From Enorma massiliensis phI (GTDB lineage Bacteria; Actinomycetota; Coriobacteriia; Coriobacteriales; Coriobacteriaceae): a stretch of DNA of 54,222 nt. The stretch covers positions 885,089 through 939,310 of the forward strand of contig NZ_HE978574.1 of NCBI RefSeq assembly GCF_000311845.1, read 5' to 3'. Positions 42,411 to 50,592 of this stretch are shown piece after piece. Within the stretch, counting starts at the first letter, position 1. Every line of letters starts with the position of its first letter. A program made the position numbers and the translations under genes. The notes below the pieces were generated by a model. That model worked only from the letters and a program-made list of their open reading frames with translations, had not been told where the DNA came from and searched no databases.

Positions 42411-43130
42411 CTACGCGCTTGCGGCGAGGTTGCGCAGTCGCGTGCGGTCGAGGACGGTCACCGAGCCGCGGCAAAGCTCGACGATGCCTTCCTGTTCGAA
42501 GTACTTGAGCATGCGCGAAACCACCTCGCGCGCCGTGCCGAGATGGCGGGCGATCTGGTCGTGCGTCATGGCGATGCGATCCTGCCCGCCGCGCGCGAGC
42601 TCGTCGGAAAGGAAGACGGCGAGGCGGCGGTCGAAGCTCATGAAGAGCACCTGCTGCATGACCCAGATGCAGTCGCTGAAGCGCTCAGTCGCCTGCCGGT
42701 ACGTGAATGCCTCGGCGTGCACGTTCGACTGCGCAACGCGCCCGAAGCTCGCGGCGTCGATTACGATGAGCTCGGCAGGTTCTGTGGCATCGAGCGCGAT
42801 ATCGAAGGTGATCATGGGCATGATGCACGAGGCGGCGAGGACGCAGCATTCTCGCGGTCCCACGCGGAAGAGCGTGACCTCCTTGCCGGATTCATCGAGA
42901 AGATAGGCACGGAGCGACCCCGAAAGCATGAAAATCACGCCGGCGCAGCCCGTGCCGGCGCCTTGCACGTGCTCGCCGGCAGCGAAGCGAGCCACTCGGG
43001 CGCTGCTCACAAGGTCCTGCTTCTCGGCGGCGATCAGGTTATGCCAAAAGGGGATGCGCTGCGCGAGCAGCTCTTCGATGGCGGGCATAGGGCACGTGGC
43101 TCCCATCTGGTCGAGGGGTGTTCGTTCCAT
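42411..43130 (-). CDS. Crp/Fnr-family transcription regulator
   Basis: A 239-residue regulator with a cyclic-nucleotide-binding-like beta barrel (about 20-140, GCAGVIFMLSGSLRAYL, RECCVLAASCIM) and a C-terminal winged helix (DQIARHLGTAREVVSRML). A Cys pair lies in the barrel (RECCVLAAS) and single Cys residues at 14, 62 and 103 by rough count, but there is no clear FNR iron-sulfur pattern. The family usually senses redox, NO or metabolic signals. It is 81 bases downstream of and co-directional with a CoA-disulfide-reductase/rhodanese pair, so it likely controls them. The first ATG sits in the loop of a perfect hairpin and has no ribosome site; ATGs at codons 9 or 15 are alternatives. Confidence 0.88.
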   Translation of the reverse strand: MERTPLDQMGATCPMPAIEELLAQRIPFWHNLIAAEKQDLVSSARVARFAAGEHVQGAGTGCAGVIFMLSGSLRAYLLDESGKEVTLFRVGPRECCVLAASCIMPMITFDIALDATEPAELIVIDAASFGRVAQSNVHAEAFTYRQATERFSDCIWVMQQVLFMSFDRRLAVFLSDELARGGQDRIAMTHDQIARHLGTAREVVSRMLKYFEQEGIVELCRGSVTVLDRTRLRNLAASA

Positions 43131-43149
43131 GGTAGACCAGATGGGAGCC
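43098..43149 (-). promoter_or_regulatory. Perfect 15-bp hairpin around the start of the Crp/Fnr gene
   Basis: GGCTCCCATCTGGTC (43098-43112) is the exact reverse complement of 43135-43149; a two-base bulge then allows about four further pairs. In the transcript the 22-base loop contains the AUG of codon 1. No Shine-Dalgarno sequence precedes it. It could be a translational switch or an operator dyad. Confidence 0.8.
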
Positions 43150-43211
43150 GTGCGTATGGCTTGTTGCGGCGCATGTGCGAGGAAGGGGTGGCTGCCGCTT
43201 GCGTCGGATTG

Positions 43212-44921
43212 CTACACCTGCCGCCCGCATGGGCCGGTGCCGCTCGGAGGAAGCGCACCGTCGCGGAGGGTCTGCTCAAGGAATCCGTAACCTCCGGAAA
43301 CGTTCGCGCAGGAGAAGCCGTGCTGCGTCAGGATGCGGCAGGCAACGTAGCTCCGAAGGCCGCTTTGGCAGAACACGAGGAGGCGGCGGCCGCTGGGAAG
43401 CTCATCAAGACGTTCGCGCAGCTCGTCGAGGGGGACGTGGAGCGCCCCTTCGACACTGCCGCGTGCAACCTCGTCGGCAGTGCGCGTGTCGAGGAGAACG
43501 GGGCTTGCCTCGCTGTCGTGCTCGCACGCCGCGAGTTCGAGCGCCTCGCTCCAGCCAACCTGTTCGACGCGCCCCTCAAGGATATTCTCGATGAGGTATC
43601 CCGCCATGTTTACCGGGTCCTTTGCCGAGGCGTAGGGAGGGGCATAGGCAAGGTCGAGCTCGGTGAGGTCGGTTGCGTCCATGCCCGCCCGGATCGCGGT
43701 TGCAATAACATCGATGCGCTTATCGGCCCCCGCTCCGCCCACGATCTGGGCGCCAAGGATGCGGCCGGTATTCTGCTCGAATACGACTTTCATGACCAGG
43801 CTCTCGGAACCGGGGTAGTAGGTGGCGTGGTTCGCCGGAGTGAGCACCACGGCATCGGCGGCAAGGCCCGCTGCCTGCGCCGCGCGCAGCGTAAGCCCGG
43901 TCGTGGCCACGGTGAGGTCGAACATCTTGAGGACTGATGAGCCCTGCGAACCCTTGAAGGTGCGGTCGATGCCGCAGATGTTATCGGCCGCGATGCGCCC
44001 TTGCTTGTTGGCGGGGCCGGCGAGCGCGATGAGCGCGGGCTTTCCGGTGACGGCGTGCTTCACCTCGATGGCGTCGCCCACGGCGTAGATGTCCGGATCG
44101 CTCGTTCGCAGGTGCTCATCCACCTTGATCGCACCGCGGAGCCCCAGTTCGAGCCCCGCTTCGCGCGCGAGCGTGCTTTCGGGTGCCACGCCCACCGCCA
44201 TGATCGCGAGGTCGGCGTCGAGCGGAGCGCCTTCGGCGAGTGCGGTGCGTATGCCCCCGTCCAAAGCGGAAAAGCCGGTCACGTTCGCATCGAGCAGCAC
44301 GCGGATGCCATGCTTACGCAGGTGGTTGTGGAGAATCGCCGCCATATCCTGGTCGAGCGTGGGCATGAGGTGGCTTCCGCGCTGCACCACGGTGACGTCG
44401 AGCCCCCGTTCGCGCAGGTTTTCGGCCATCTCGAGCCCGATGAAGCCGCCGCCTACGATGGTTGCCGCCTGCGGGTGCTCGCGCTCCACAAAGTCATGGA
44501 TGCGAAAGGTGTCCTCAACGGTACGCAGGGTGAAGAGGCGGTCGGAATCCGTGCCGGGCACGCCGGGATCAACGGGTCGCGCGCCGGGCGAGAGGATAAG
44601 CTTATCGTAGCGTTCAGCATAGACGCTGCCGTCGTCCAGACGCCGTATGCTCACGGTGCGGGCGCCGCGATCGATCGATACCGCTTCCTGGCGCACCCGC
44701 ACGTCGATGCGGAAGCGGTCCCAGAAGCTCTCGGGCGTCTGCAGGGTGAGCTTGGCCCGATCGGTGATGACGCCGCCGATGTAGTAGGGGAGCCCGCAGT
44801 TCGCGTAGCTTACGTATCCCGTGCGCTCGATGACGATGATCTCGGCTGCCTCGTTCAGCCGCCTCAGGCGCGCCGCGGCGGTGGCCCCGCCAGCCACGCC
44901 GCCGATGATGACTACCTTCAT
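43212..44921 (-). CDS. CoA-disulfide reductase/NADH oxidase-like flavoprotein with C-terminal rhodanese domain
   Basis: A 569-residue fusion. Residues 1-450 are a pyridine nucleotide-disulfide oxidoreductase with VVIIGGVAGG (FAD), the single redox Cys42 in SYANCGLPYYIGG (CoADR type), IVGGGFIGLEMAENL (NAD(P)H) and the ALAGPANKQGR loop. The last 100 residues are a rhodanese with active Cys518 in LLVFCQSGLRSY. CoADR-rhodanese fusions act in CoA/polysulfide or persulfide reduction. The open frame extends upstream, but ATG 44921 overlaps the stop of the free rhodanese gene (ATGA). It forms a unit with that gene and probably the Crp/Fnr gene. Confidence 0.92.
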   Translation of the reverse strand: MKVVIIGGVAGGATAAARLRRLNEAAEIIVIERTGYVSYANCGLPYYIGGVITDRAKLTLQTPESFWDRFRIDVRVRQEAVSIDRGARTVSIRRLDDGSVYAERYDKLILSPGARPVDPGVPGTDSDRLFTLRTVEDTFRIHDFVEREHPQAATIVGGGFIGLEMAENLRERGLDVTVVQRGSHLMPTLDQDMAAILHNHLRKHGIRVLLDANVTGFSALDGGIRTALAEGAPLDADLAIMAVGVAPESTLAREAGLELGLRGAIKVDEHLRTSDPDIYAVGDAIEVKHAVTGKPALIALAGPANKQGRIAADNICGIDRTFKGSQGSSVLKMFDLTVATTGLTLRAAQAAGLAADAVVLTPANHATYYPGSESLVMKVVFEQNTGRILGAQIVGGAGADKRIDVIATAIRAGMDATDLTELDLAYAPPYASAKDPVNMAGYLIENILEGRVEQVGWSEALELAACEHDSEASPVLLDTRTADEVARGSVEGALHVPLDELRERLDELPSGRRLLVFCQSGLRSYVACRILTQHGFSCANVSGGYGFLEQTLRDGALPPSGTGPCGRQV

Positions 44922-45247
44922 GCGTTGCCTCCCATCTCGAGCGGCCCTCTCCAGCGGTTGATGCCGCCCATATCGGTAACGTTGGTGTACCCCTGCGCCG
45001 CGAGCGAGCGGCATGCCAAGGCGCTTCGAGCGCCCGAAAGGCAGTACACGAAGAGCGAGCGGTTGCGGTTGGGCACGTGGTGCGGTGCCTCGCGGATGCG
45101 GTCAAGCGGCAGGTTCACCGCTCCCGGAAGATGGCCCTGGGCAAACTCCTCGGGCGATCGCACGTCGAGCACGGTCTTCTCTGCCACGGCATCTGCCTGC
45201 TGCATATGCTCGTTGATATTGGGTCCGAACAGTGCGTTAAGGAACAT
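44918..45247 (-). CDS. Small single-domain rhodanese
   Basis: A 109-residue rhodanese: VLDVRSPEEFAQGHLPGAVNLPL, active Cys69 in LFVYCLSGARS and a final GGINRWRG. It would transfer sulfane sulfur and may hand it to the CoADR-rhodanese encoded next, with which it overlaps by four bases. The first 15 residues (MFLNALFGPNINEHM) are hydrophobic but too short for a signal. ATG 45247 has a GAGGGGAG site; upstream codons are rejected. Confidence 0.92.
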   Translation of the reverse strand: MFLNALFGPNINEHMQQADAVAEKTVLDVRSPEEFAQGHLPGAVNLPLDRIREAPHHVPNRNRSLFVYCLSGARSALACRSLAAQGYTNVTDMGGINRWRGPLEMGGNA

Positions 45248-45312
45248 CGCGGCTCCCCTCGTAGGATGCGTTCGTACAAGGGGAGCATAGGACGGGGCGG
45301 TCCCGCTTGTCA

Positions 45313-45325
45313 GTGACGATGTCAC
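45313..45325 (-). promoter_or_regulatory. GTGAC-N3-GTCAC palindrome upstream of the rhodanese operon
   Basis: A five-three-five palindrome 66-78 bases before the rhodanese start. The half-site GTGA is that of Crp-type sites (spacing one base shorter than the Crp consensus), so it is a candidate operator for the Crp/Fnr regulator encoded in the same unit. Confidence 0.4.
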
Positions 45326-45343
45326 CAACGCATGAGACGGATG

Positions 45344-45415
45344 TGAGACAGATGTGCCGGGTCAATCTGTCTCGCTTTGTCTTATGAGACAGATTGACCC
45401 GGCACAACTGTCTCA
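45344..45415. repeat. Inverted repeat of the GAGACAG family (family B copies 1 and 2)
   Basis: Arms of 30 bases at 45344-45373 and 45386-45415 match 29 of 30 positions as reverse complements; core GTGCCGGGTCAATCTGTCTC. A third copy lies at 49241-49270. It sits in the gap between the rhodanese and nucleoid-protein genes. Confidence 0.9.
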
Positions 45416-45441
45416 ATCTGTCTCACTTTTGGTTAGGGGAG

Positions 45442-46449
45442 CTATCGGCTCTCAATGGCTCCGATGTTTCTCAGCTCGATCGAGATGAGGCCGTTCGGCT
45501 CGTTCTTGAACGTGATGTACTCGGGGTTCTTTCCCATTTCAACGGGAAAAGAGATTTCGATGCCCGTGTCGGTGCGAATCTTCTGGTTGCGCACGGCGGC
45601 ACGCTGCACCTGCGAACGCTCGACGGGAACGCGCTCGGGCAGGTGCTCTTCCTCGAGCGCTTCCTTCACGCGGTCGCGCAGCACGGGCTCGTCTTCAAAG
45701 GCCTCGTCCACGATATCCCAAGGTGGAAGCTCCTCGTCCTCCTCCACATGCTCGACCATCGCCGCTTTCGCCATGGCGAGCGCCACGCTCGTGTTCGCGC
45801 CGTGCTCCTCGGCCACCTCGGCGACCACGCGCGTTACGGTGTCGATGATCTCTTTGGTGGACACGCCCGCCTCGCATTGGAGCAGGCCGTCGGGGATGAG
45901 CATGGTGTCTTGGCCTGCGATGCTGCGCTTCTTGTCCTGGTAGAGCACCTCGAGCGTGCTCGCGCGCACGAGCGCGTAAGACGAGATCTTCTGTGACGGG
46001 TTGGGTAGGATGGCGTAATGCCGGGCGATGTCGTTGCGCACGGAGCCATTTTGATCGGCCACCTCGTGCATGAATGCCATGCGGCTCGTCATGAGCAAGA
46101 TAGCGAACCACCGGATGTCGTCTTCGTCTTCGAAATCCGCAACGAGAATGTCGGTGGATTCCGGTTTATCGGCGCGGGCGAGCTCGCCGCCAAGGAACTC
46201 GGCGATTTGCAGCGAGAGGTCGATGAAGTCGCGTTCGCCGAAGAAGTAGCGCTTGAGCTCCGTGGCGAATGCGCTCTCTTCCGCAAAGGTGCCGCGGCGG
46301 TTGTCGTCGGCGGTACGGGCGCGGCGCAGGTGCTTGGCCACGAAATTGCGCGTCGAGCGCGTCTCGAGTTCAAGCTCTTGCTGGGAAAACACGTTGACTG
46401 CAGAGTCGAGGTCGATGACGTGCAAGATCGCGTGGTTGATTTTGAACAT
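45442..46449 (-). CDS. Nucleoid-associated protein (NdpA/YejK family)
   Basis: A 335-residue protein whose N-terminus (MFKINHAILHVIDLDSAVNVFSQQEL) and late segments (SFPVEMGKNPEYITFKNEPNG) match the 37-kDa nucleoid-associated NdpA family by eye. The centre is acidic (EHVEEDEELPPWD). Family members bind DNA; their exact role is poorly known. Own ribosome site GGAAGG. It reads away from the terminator of the lysine operon and is monocistronic. Confidence 0.82.
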   Translation of the reverse strand: MFKINHAILHVIDLDSAVNVFSQQELELETRSTRNFVAKHLRRARTADDNRRGTFAEESAFATELKRYFFGERDFIDLSLQIAEFLGGELARADKPESTDILVADFEDEDDIRWFAILLMTSRMAFMHEVADQNGSVRNDIARHYAILPNPSQKISSYALVRASTLEVLYQDKKRSIAGQDTMLIPDGLLQCEAGVSTKEIIDTVTRVVAEVAEEHGANTSVALAMAKAAMVEHVEEDEELPPWDIVDEAFEDEPVLRDRVKEALEEEHLPERVPVERSQVQRAAVRNQKIRTDTGIEISFPVEMGKNPEYITFKNEPNGLISIELRNIGAIESR

Positions 46450-46582
46450 GGACGAGGCCTTCCGATGGTGATGGTCTGCGCGGGCGTAAGCGGGCCGCGC
46501 AAAGAGCCTCTATTGTCGCATGAATCCACGCGGTGGGAAGGTTCGAGCCTCGAACTTGCGCGAGAACGGGAAAAGGTCCGGA

Positions 46583-46629
46583 AGAGGCCGGCTGCGCATT
46601 CCAGCCTGGCTGGAGCGCAGTCGGCCTCT
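46583..46629 (-). terminator. Strong hairpin terminator of the lysine operon
   Basis: Arms 46583-46597 and 46615-46629 match 14 of 15 positions, and the 17-base centre itself pairs CCAGC with GCTGG. On the minus strand it is followed after a few bases by CCTTTT. Confidence 0.75.
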
Positions 46630-46659
46630 CCCGCGCTTGCTCGATTTTGCATACTCGTC

Positions 46660-47382
46660 CTAGAGCTGACGCAGCCCCTCCTCGAGGCCGGTTTTGCTGT
46701 CGGTCTTGTCGTCGCGTTGCTTGATGACGCGCGCGGGAACGCCGGCCACTACAGCGCCGGCTGGAACGTCCTCAACGACCACGGCGCCAGCGGCAACCAC
46801 GGCGCGCTCGGCTACGCGGACGCCCTCGAGCACCACGGCGTTCGCACCGATCATCACGTTGTCTTCGATGATGACGGGCGTAGCGCTTGCGGGTTCAACA
46901 ACGCCGGCGAGCACGGTCCCGGCGCCGATGTGGCAGTTCTTTCCTACCGTGGCGCGCCCGCCCAGGACGGCGCCCATATCGATCATGGTGCCCTCGCCGA
47001 TGACGGCGCCGATGTTCACGATCGCGCCCATCATGATGACTGCGTTGTCGCCGATGGACACGCGGTCGCGGATGATCGCGCCGGGCTCGATGCGCGCGTT
47101 CACGCCCTTGAGGTCCAAAAGCGGAACGGCGGAGTTGCGGCAGTCGTTCTCGATGTCGAAGTGCTCGATCGCGTCGGCGTTAGCTTCCAGCAGGGCAGAG
47201 ACTTCGGACCAATCGCCAAAGACCACGCGCCCTTCCGGAGAACCATACACACGCAACGATCCCCACTCAATCGTCGCTCCCGGCTTTTCCCGAATGTATG
47301 CCTTTACCGGCGTCTTCTTAGGAGCCGAAGCGATGAAGTCGATGATTTCCTGAGCATTCATGTTGGTGCCGTTATCAGCCAT
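46660..47382 (-). CDS. dapH: Tetrahydrodipicolinate N-acetyltransferase
   Basis: A 240-residue left-handed beta-helix acyltransferase: after an alpha/beta N-terminal domain (about 1-90), hexapeptide repeats run from [28 protein letters not shown] to [10 protein letters not shown], with [19 protein letters not shown] typical of DapH. It acetylates tetrahydrodipicolinate with acetyl-CoA in diaminopimelate/lysine synthesis. The ATG at 47382 follows AAAGGG. It is the last gene of lysA-dapA-dapB-dapH, after a 204-base gap containing a nested hairpin. Confidence 0.93.
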   Translation of the reverse strand: MADNGTNMNAQEIIDFIASAPKKTPVKAYIREKPGATIEWGSLRVYGSPEGRVVFGDWSEVSALLEANADAIEHFDIENDCRNSAVPLLDLKGVNARIEPGAIIRDRVSIGDNAVIMMGAIVNIGAVIGEGTMIDMGAVLGGRATVGKNCHIGAGTVLAGVVEPASATPVIIEDNVMIGANAVVLEGVRVAERAVVAAGAVVVEDVPAGAVVAGVPARVIKQRDDKTDSKTGLEEGLRQL

Positions 47383-47488
47383 CAATAACCCTTTCTATGA
47401 CAAATTCTTTCAGCGAGCGCGGCGCAGAAGCCCATGCCTGCATAGACAATAGCGTCTGCGCTAGACGATTGGGCGGCCGTTGCGCAGA

Positions 47489-47573
47489 GGCGGCGCGGAA
47501 GGTTTATCGCGAGTTCCGCAGCCGGCGCGAGCGCCGGCGAGGACTGCTCGAGCAGGAAACCTTCCGTGCCGCC
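47489..47573. repeat. Nested inverted repeats between dapB and dapH
   Basis: Outer arms 47489-47505 and 47557-47573 match 16 of 17 positions (ending GGAAGGTTT/AAACCTTCC). Inside, GCCGGCGC-GA-GCGCCGGC (47521-47538) forms a perfect hairpin. It could limit read-through from dapB into dapH. Confidence 0.8.
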
Positions 47574-47586
47574 CCGTTCGTTACCC

Positions 47587-48336
47587 TTACCCGAACATCA
47601 CCTCGTCGAAGGTAAAGAACCCCTTGTCGCGAACGACGAGCTTCTGCGCCGCCGCGAGCGCCCCGTTCACGAAGATCTCCCTGCTTTCGGCGCGATGCGT
47701 AAGCGAAACCTCCTCGCTCGGTCCGAAGAACGATACCGTGTGCACGCCCGCCACCGTGCCGCCGCGCAGGGCGTGGATGCCTACTTCCTGCGTATCGCGC
47801 GCGCCGCAGAGGCCCTCGCGTCCGTACACGGGCTTCACGCTGCCGGCGCCCAACTCAGCCTTTGCTGCACGCACCTCGTCAAGCAGCATCGTTGCCGTGC
47901 CGCTCGGCGCATCGGCCTTCTGGTTGTGGTGCGTCTCCACGATCTCGATGTCGAAACCAGGGAGTTCGCGCGTCGCCTGGGCTACAAGGTGCCTGAGCGC
48001 CGCGATGCCGATGGAGTAGTTGCCCGACCACACGACGGGGGCGATGCTGCCCAGTTCGCGCAAGACCGCGAGCTGCTCATCCGAATGGCCTGTGGTCCCG
48101 CTTACCAAGGCGGCGCCGGTCCTGCGCACGTAGCCGGCGACAGCGTCGAGTGCGGCCACGTTCGAGAAATCGATGATGATCTCCGCAGCAGGGGCGGTCT
48201 CAAGCTCTTTCACCTCAAAGCCGACCTGCGCCACCACCTCGAACAGCGGTTCGCCCGCGCCGTCGCGCATTTCACGGGCGGTGCGGTCGATGAGGGTTCC
48301 CATGCGGCCCGTGCCGCAGATAACGATGCTAAGCAA
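47587..48336 (-). CDS. dapB: 4-hydroxy-tetrahydrodipicolinate reductase
   Basis: A 249-residue DapB: NAD(P)H motif ICGTGRMG at the start, IDFSNV, SGTTGHSDEQL, GNYSIGIAALR, and the substrate motif EIVETHHNQKADAPSGTA containing the catalytic His and Lys. The start is an unusual TTG at 48336, supported by an AAGGAGG site nine bases upstream and the overlap with the end of dapA. It reduces HTPA to tetrahydrodipicolinate. Confidence 0.95.
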   Translation of the reverse strand: MLSIVICGTGRMGTLIDRTAREMRDGAGEPLFEVVAQVGFEVKELETAPAAEIIIDFSNVAALDAVAGYVRRTGAALVSGTTGHSDEQLAVLRELGSIAPVVWSGNYSIGIAALRHLVAQATRELPGFDIEIVETHHNQKADAPSGTATMLLDEVRAAKAELGAGSVKPVYGREGLCGARDTQEVGIHALRGGTVAGVHTVSFFGPSEEVSLTHRAESREIFVNGALAAAQKLVVRDKGFFTFDEVMFG

Positions 48337-49219
48337 GAAGACCAGCCTCCTTCATAGCCTGGGTAAGCCCGCTGCGCGCACCCTCCGACATCGGGCAGAG
48401 CGGCAGGCGGTAGTTCGCCTTGATGAGCCCCATCTGGGCGAGCGCCTCCTTGACGGGGATGGGGTTGACCTCGCTGAAGAGCGCGTGCACGAGCGGCTGC
48501 CCGGCAATTTGAATCTCGCGTGCGCGCTGGGTGTCGCCGTCCAGGTAGGCGCGGCACATTTCATGCACGAGCGCGGGTTGCACATTCGCCCAAACCGAGA
48601 TGACTCCGCTCGCGCCGAGCGACATGAGCGGCACCGCGATGCCGTCCTCGCCCGAGAACATGCGGAACTCGGGCCCAATGAGATGCGCGATACTCGCGGC
48701 AAATGCGACGTTTGCACTCGCTTCTTTCACGCCCATGATGTTGGGGTGCTGGGCAAGCCGCTCCATGTTCGCGGCCGAGATGGAGCACCCGCAGCGCCCG
48801 GGGATGTTATAGAGGATGCAGGGGATGTCGACTCCGTCTGCGACGGTCGCGAGGTGGCGATAGATGCCCTCTTCGTTCGCCTTGTTGTAGTACGGCGTGA
48901 TGATAAGCAGTCCATCCACGCCGAGCTTCTGGTAGGCGAGGCTCTTTTCCAGCATGGTCTCGGTACTGTTGGATCCCGAGCCTGCGATGACCGGTACGCG
49001 GCCGCCAACGTGCTCGACCACGAAGCGGCAAACCTCGTTGTCCTCTTCATGCGACATCGTGGAGCTCTCGCCGGTGGTGCCGAGTGTGAGGATGCCGTCG
49101 GTGCCGTTTTCGATCTGGAATTCGATGAGGCGGTCGAGCGCTTCGAAGTCGACGCTTCCGTCGTCGTTGAATGGCGTTACGAGCGCGACGATCGACCCTT
49201 CAAGATGCCGCACGTCCAT
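48329..49219 (-). CDS. dapA: 4-hydroxy-tetrahydrodipicolinate synthase
   Basis: A 296-residue class I aldolase-fold enzyme condensing pyruvate with aspartate semialdehyde. Schiff-base Lys165 in IMGVKEASANV, Tyr137 in ILYNIPGRCG, and the TLGTTGESSTM pyruvate loop are all present. It starts 39 bases after lysA, from which it is separated by a GAGACAG-family repeat, and overlaps dapB by eight bases. Regulated by the lysine riboswitch in front of lysA through co-transcription. Confidence 0.97.
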   Translation of the reverse strand: MDVRHLEGSIVALVTPFNDDGSVDFEALDRLIEFQIENGTDGILTLGTTGESSTMSHEEDNEVCRFVVEHVGGRVPVIAGSGSNSTETMLEKSLAYQKLGVDGLLIITPYYNKANEEGIYRHLATVADGVDIPCILYNIPGRCGCSISAANMERLAQHPNIMGVKEASANVAFAASIAHLIGPEFRMFSGEDGIAVPLMSLGASGVISVWANVQPALVHEMCRAYLDGDTQRAREIQIAGQPLVHALFSEVNPIPVKEALAQMGLIKANYRLPLCPMSEGARSGLTQAMKEAGLLA

Positions 49220-49240
49220 CGTTGCTCCTTCCTGTTGATA

Positions 49241-49270
49241 TGAGACAGTTGTGCCGGGTTAATCTGTCTC
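49241..49270. repeat. GAGACAG-family repeat (family B copy 3) overlapping the end of lysA
   Basis: TGAGACAGTTGTGCCGGGT and the following 11 bases match the consensus arm at 45344-45415 with one difference; a further TCTGTCTCG follows to 49280. On the minus strand it supplies the last codons and TAA stop of lysA. Confidence 0.85.
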
Positions 49271-50578
49271 ATCTGTCTCGTGTATGGCGACGTGCTCGAG
49301 CAGCGCGCGCCCTTGGGGCAGCACGTCGAGCGTGGCGAAGTAGTCGGCGGGGGTTTCTGCCCGGCGGATAAGCTCCGTCGACCCATCGGTGCGAAGCAGC
49401 ACTTCTGCCGAGCGAAGCCGACCGTTGTAGTTGTAGCCCATCGAGTGCCCGTGCGCGCCGGTGTCGTGGATGATGAGCAGGTCGCCGATTTCAATCTCGG
49501 GGAGCTTGCGGTCGATGGCGAACTTGTCGTTGTTCTCGCAGAGCCCTCCCGTGACGTCGTAGGTGCGCGTGGCCGCCTCCTGCGATTTGTCCGGGCCGTC
49601 TGCCTGCCCCATCACGGTGATGTGGTGGTACGCGCCGTACATCGCGGGACGCATGAGGTCGGCAGAGCAGGCGTCGACGCCGATATAGTCTTTGTAGATG
49701 CGCTTCTCGTGGATAGCGCGTGTGACCACGCAGCCGTACGGCCCCAGCATGAAGCGTCCCATCTCGGTGTAGATGGCGACGTCCCCCATGCCCGCCGGCA
49801 CGAGAATCTCCTCGAAGGCGCGTCGCACGCCCTCGCCGATGGCGCGGATGTCGTTGGCGGGCTCATCGGGCCGGTAAGGGATGCCCACGCCGCCGGAGAG
49901 GTTCACGAACCCAACGTGCGCCCCCGTCTCGCGCTGCAGGCGCACAGCAAGCTCGAAGAGAATGCGCGCGAGCGCGGGGTAGTAGTCGTTCGTGACGGTG
50001 TTCGAGGCGAGGAAGGCGTGGATGCCGAAGGTCTTGGCACCGCGTTCGCGAAGCATCCGAAATGCTTCGAAAAGCTGTTCCTCGGTCATGCCGTATTTCG
50101 AATCTCCCGGGTTGTCCATGATGTCGTTGGCAAGACGGAAGAGTCCGCCGGGGTTGAACCGGCAGCTCACGGTTTCGGGAATGGGGCCCGCGACGCGTTC
50201 GAAAAACGGGATATGGCTGATGTCGTCAAAGTTCACGATGGCGTCGAGCTCGCGTGCAAGGCGAAAATCCGCAGCGGGCGTGTCGTTCGACGAGAACATG
50301 ATTTCCGGGCCGGGCACATTGAGGGCACGGGCGATCATGAGCTCCGTCGAGCTCGAGCAGTCGCATCCACAGCCGTATTCCCGTAGGATCGAGATGAGCG
50401 CTGGGTTGGGATTGGCCTTGACGGCAAAATACTCGCGGAAGCCGGGGTTCCAGGAAAAGGCTTCGCGCACGGCTTCCATGTTGGCGCGAATTCCCGCCTC
50501 GTCGTAGAGGTGGAATGGGGTAGGGTAGCGGCCGGCGATGTCGACCAGCTGGTGCTTCGTGACAAACGTTCGCTTCAT
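49259..50578 (-). CDS. lysA: Diaminopimelate decarboxylase
   Basis: A 439-residue fold-type III PLP enzyme converting meso-diaminopimelate to lysine. PLP Lys54 in YFAVKANPNP; NLSGGVGIPY and EMGRFMLGPYGCVV (phosphate and dimer-interface motifs); DACSADLMRPAMYGAYHH and GGLCENNDKFA carry the substrate residues. This is the long, anaerobe-type variant with SSTELMIAR. The last six residues, ETDETD, and the stop codon are encoded by a GAGACAG-family repeat. First gene of the lysine operon, behind a lysine riboswitch. Confidence 0.95.
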   Translation of the reverse strand: MKRTFVTKHQLVDIAGRYPTPFHLYDEAGIRANMEAVREAFSWNPGFREYFAVKANPNPALISILREYGCGCDCSSSTELMIARALNVPGPEIMFSSNDTPAADFRLARELDAIVNFDDISHIPFFERVAGPIPETVSCRFNPGGLFRLANDIMDNPGDSKYGMTEEQLFEAFRMLRERGAKTFGIHAFLASNTVTNDYYPALARILFELAVRLQRETGAHVGFVNLSGGVGIPYRPDEPANDIRAIGEGVRRAFEEILVPAGMGDVAIYTEMGRFMLGPYGCVVTRAIHEKRIYKDYIGVDACSADLMRPAMYGAYHHITVMGQADGPDKSQEAATRTYDVTGGLCENNDKFAIDRKLPEIEIGDLLIIHDTGAHGHSMGYNYNGRLRSAEVLLRTDGSTELIRRAETPADYFATLDVLPQGRALLEHVAIHETDETD

Positions 50579-50592
50579 GGCAAACTCCTTGG

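Noticed and set aside
46018-47388. Plus-strand open frame opposite dapH and the operon end
   Set aside because: It spans a terminator and the antisense of a hexapeptide-repeat gene; His/Ala/Asp/Gly-rich shadow.
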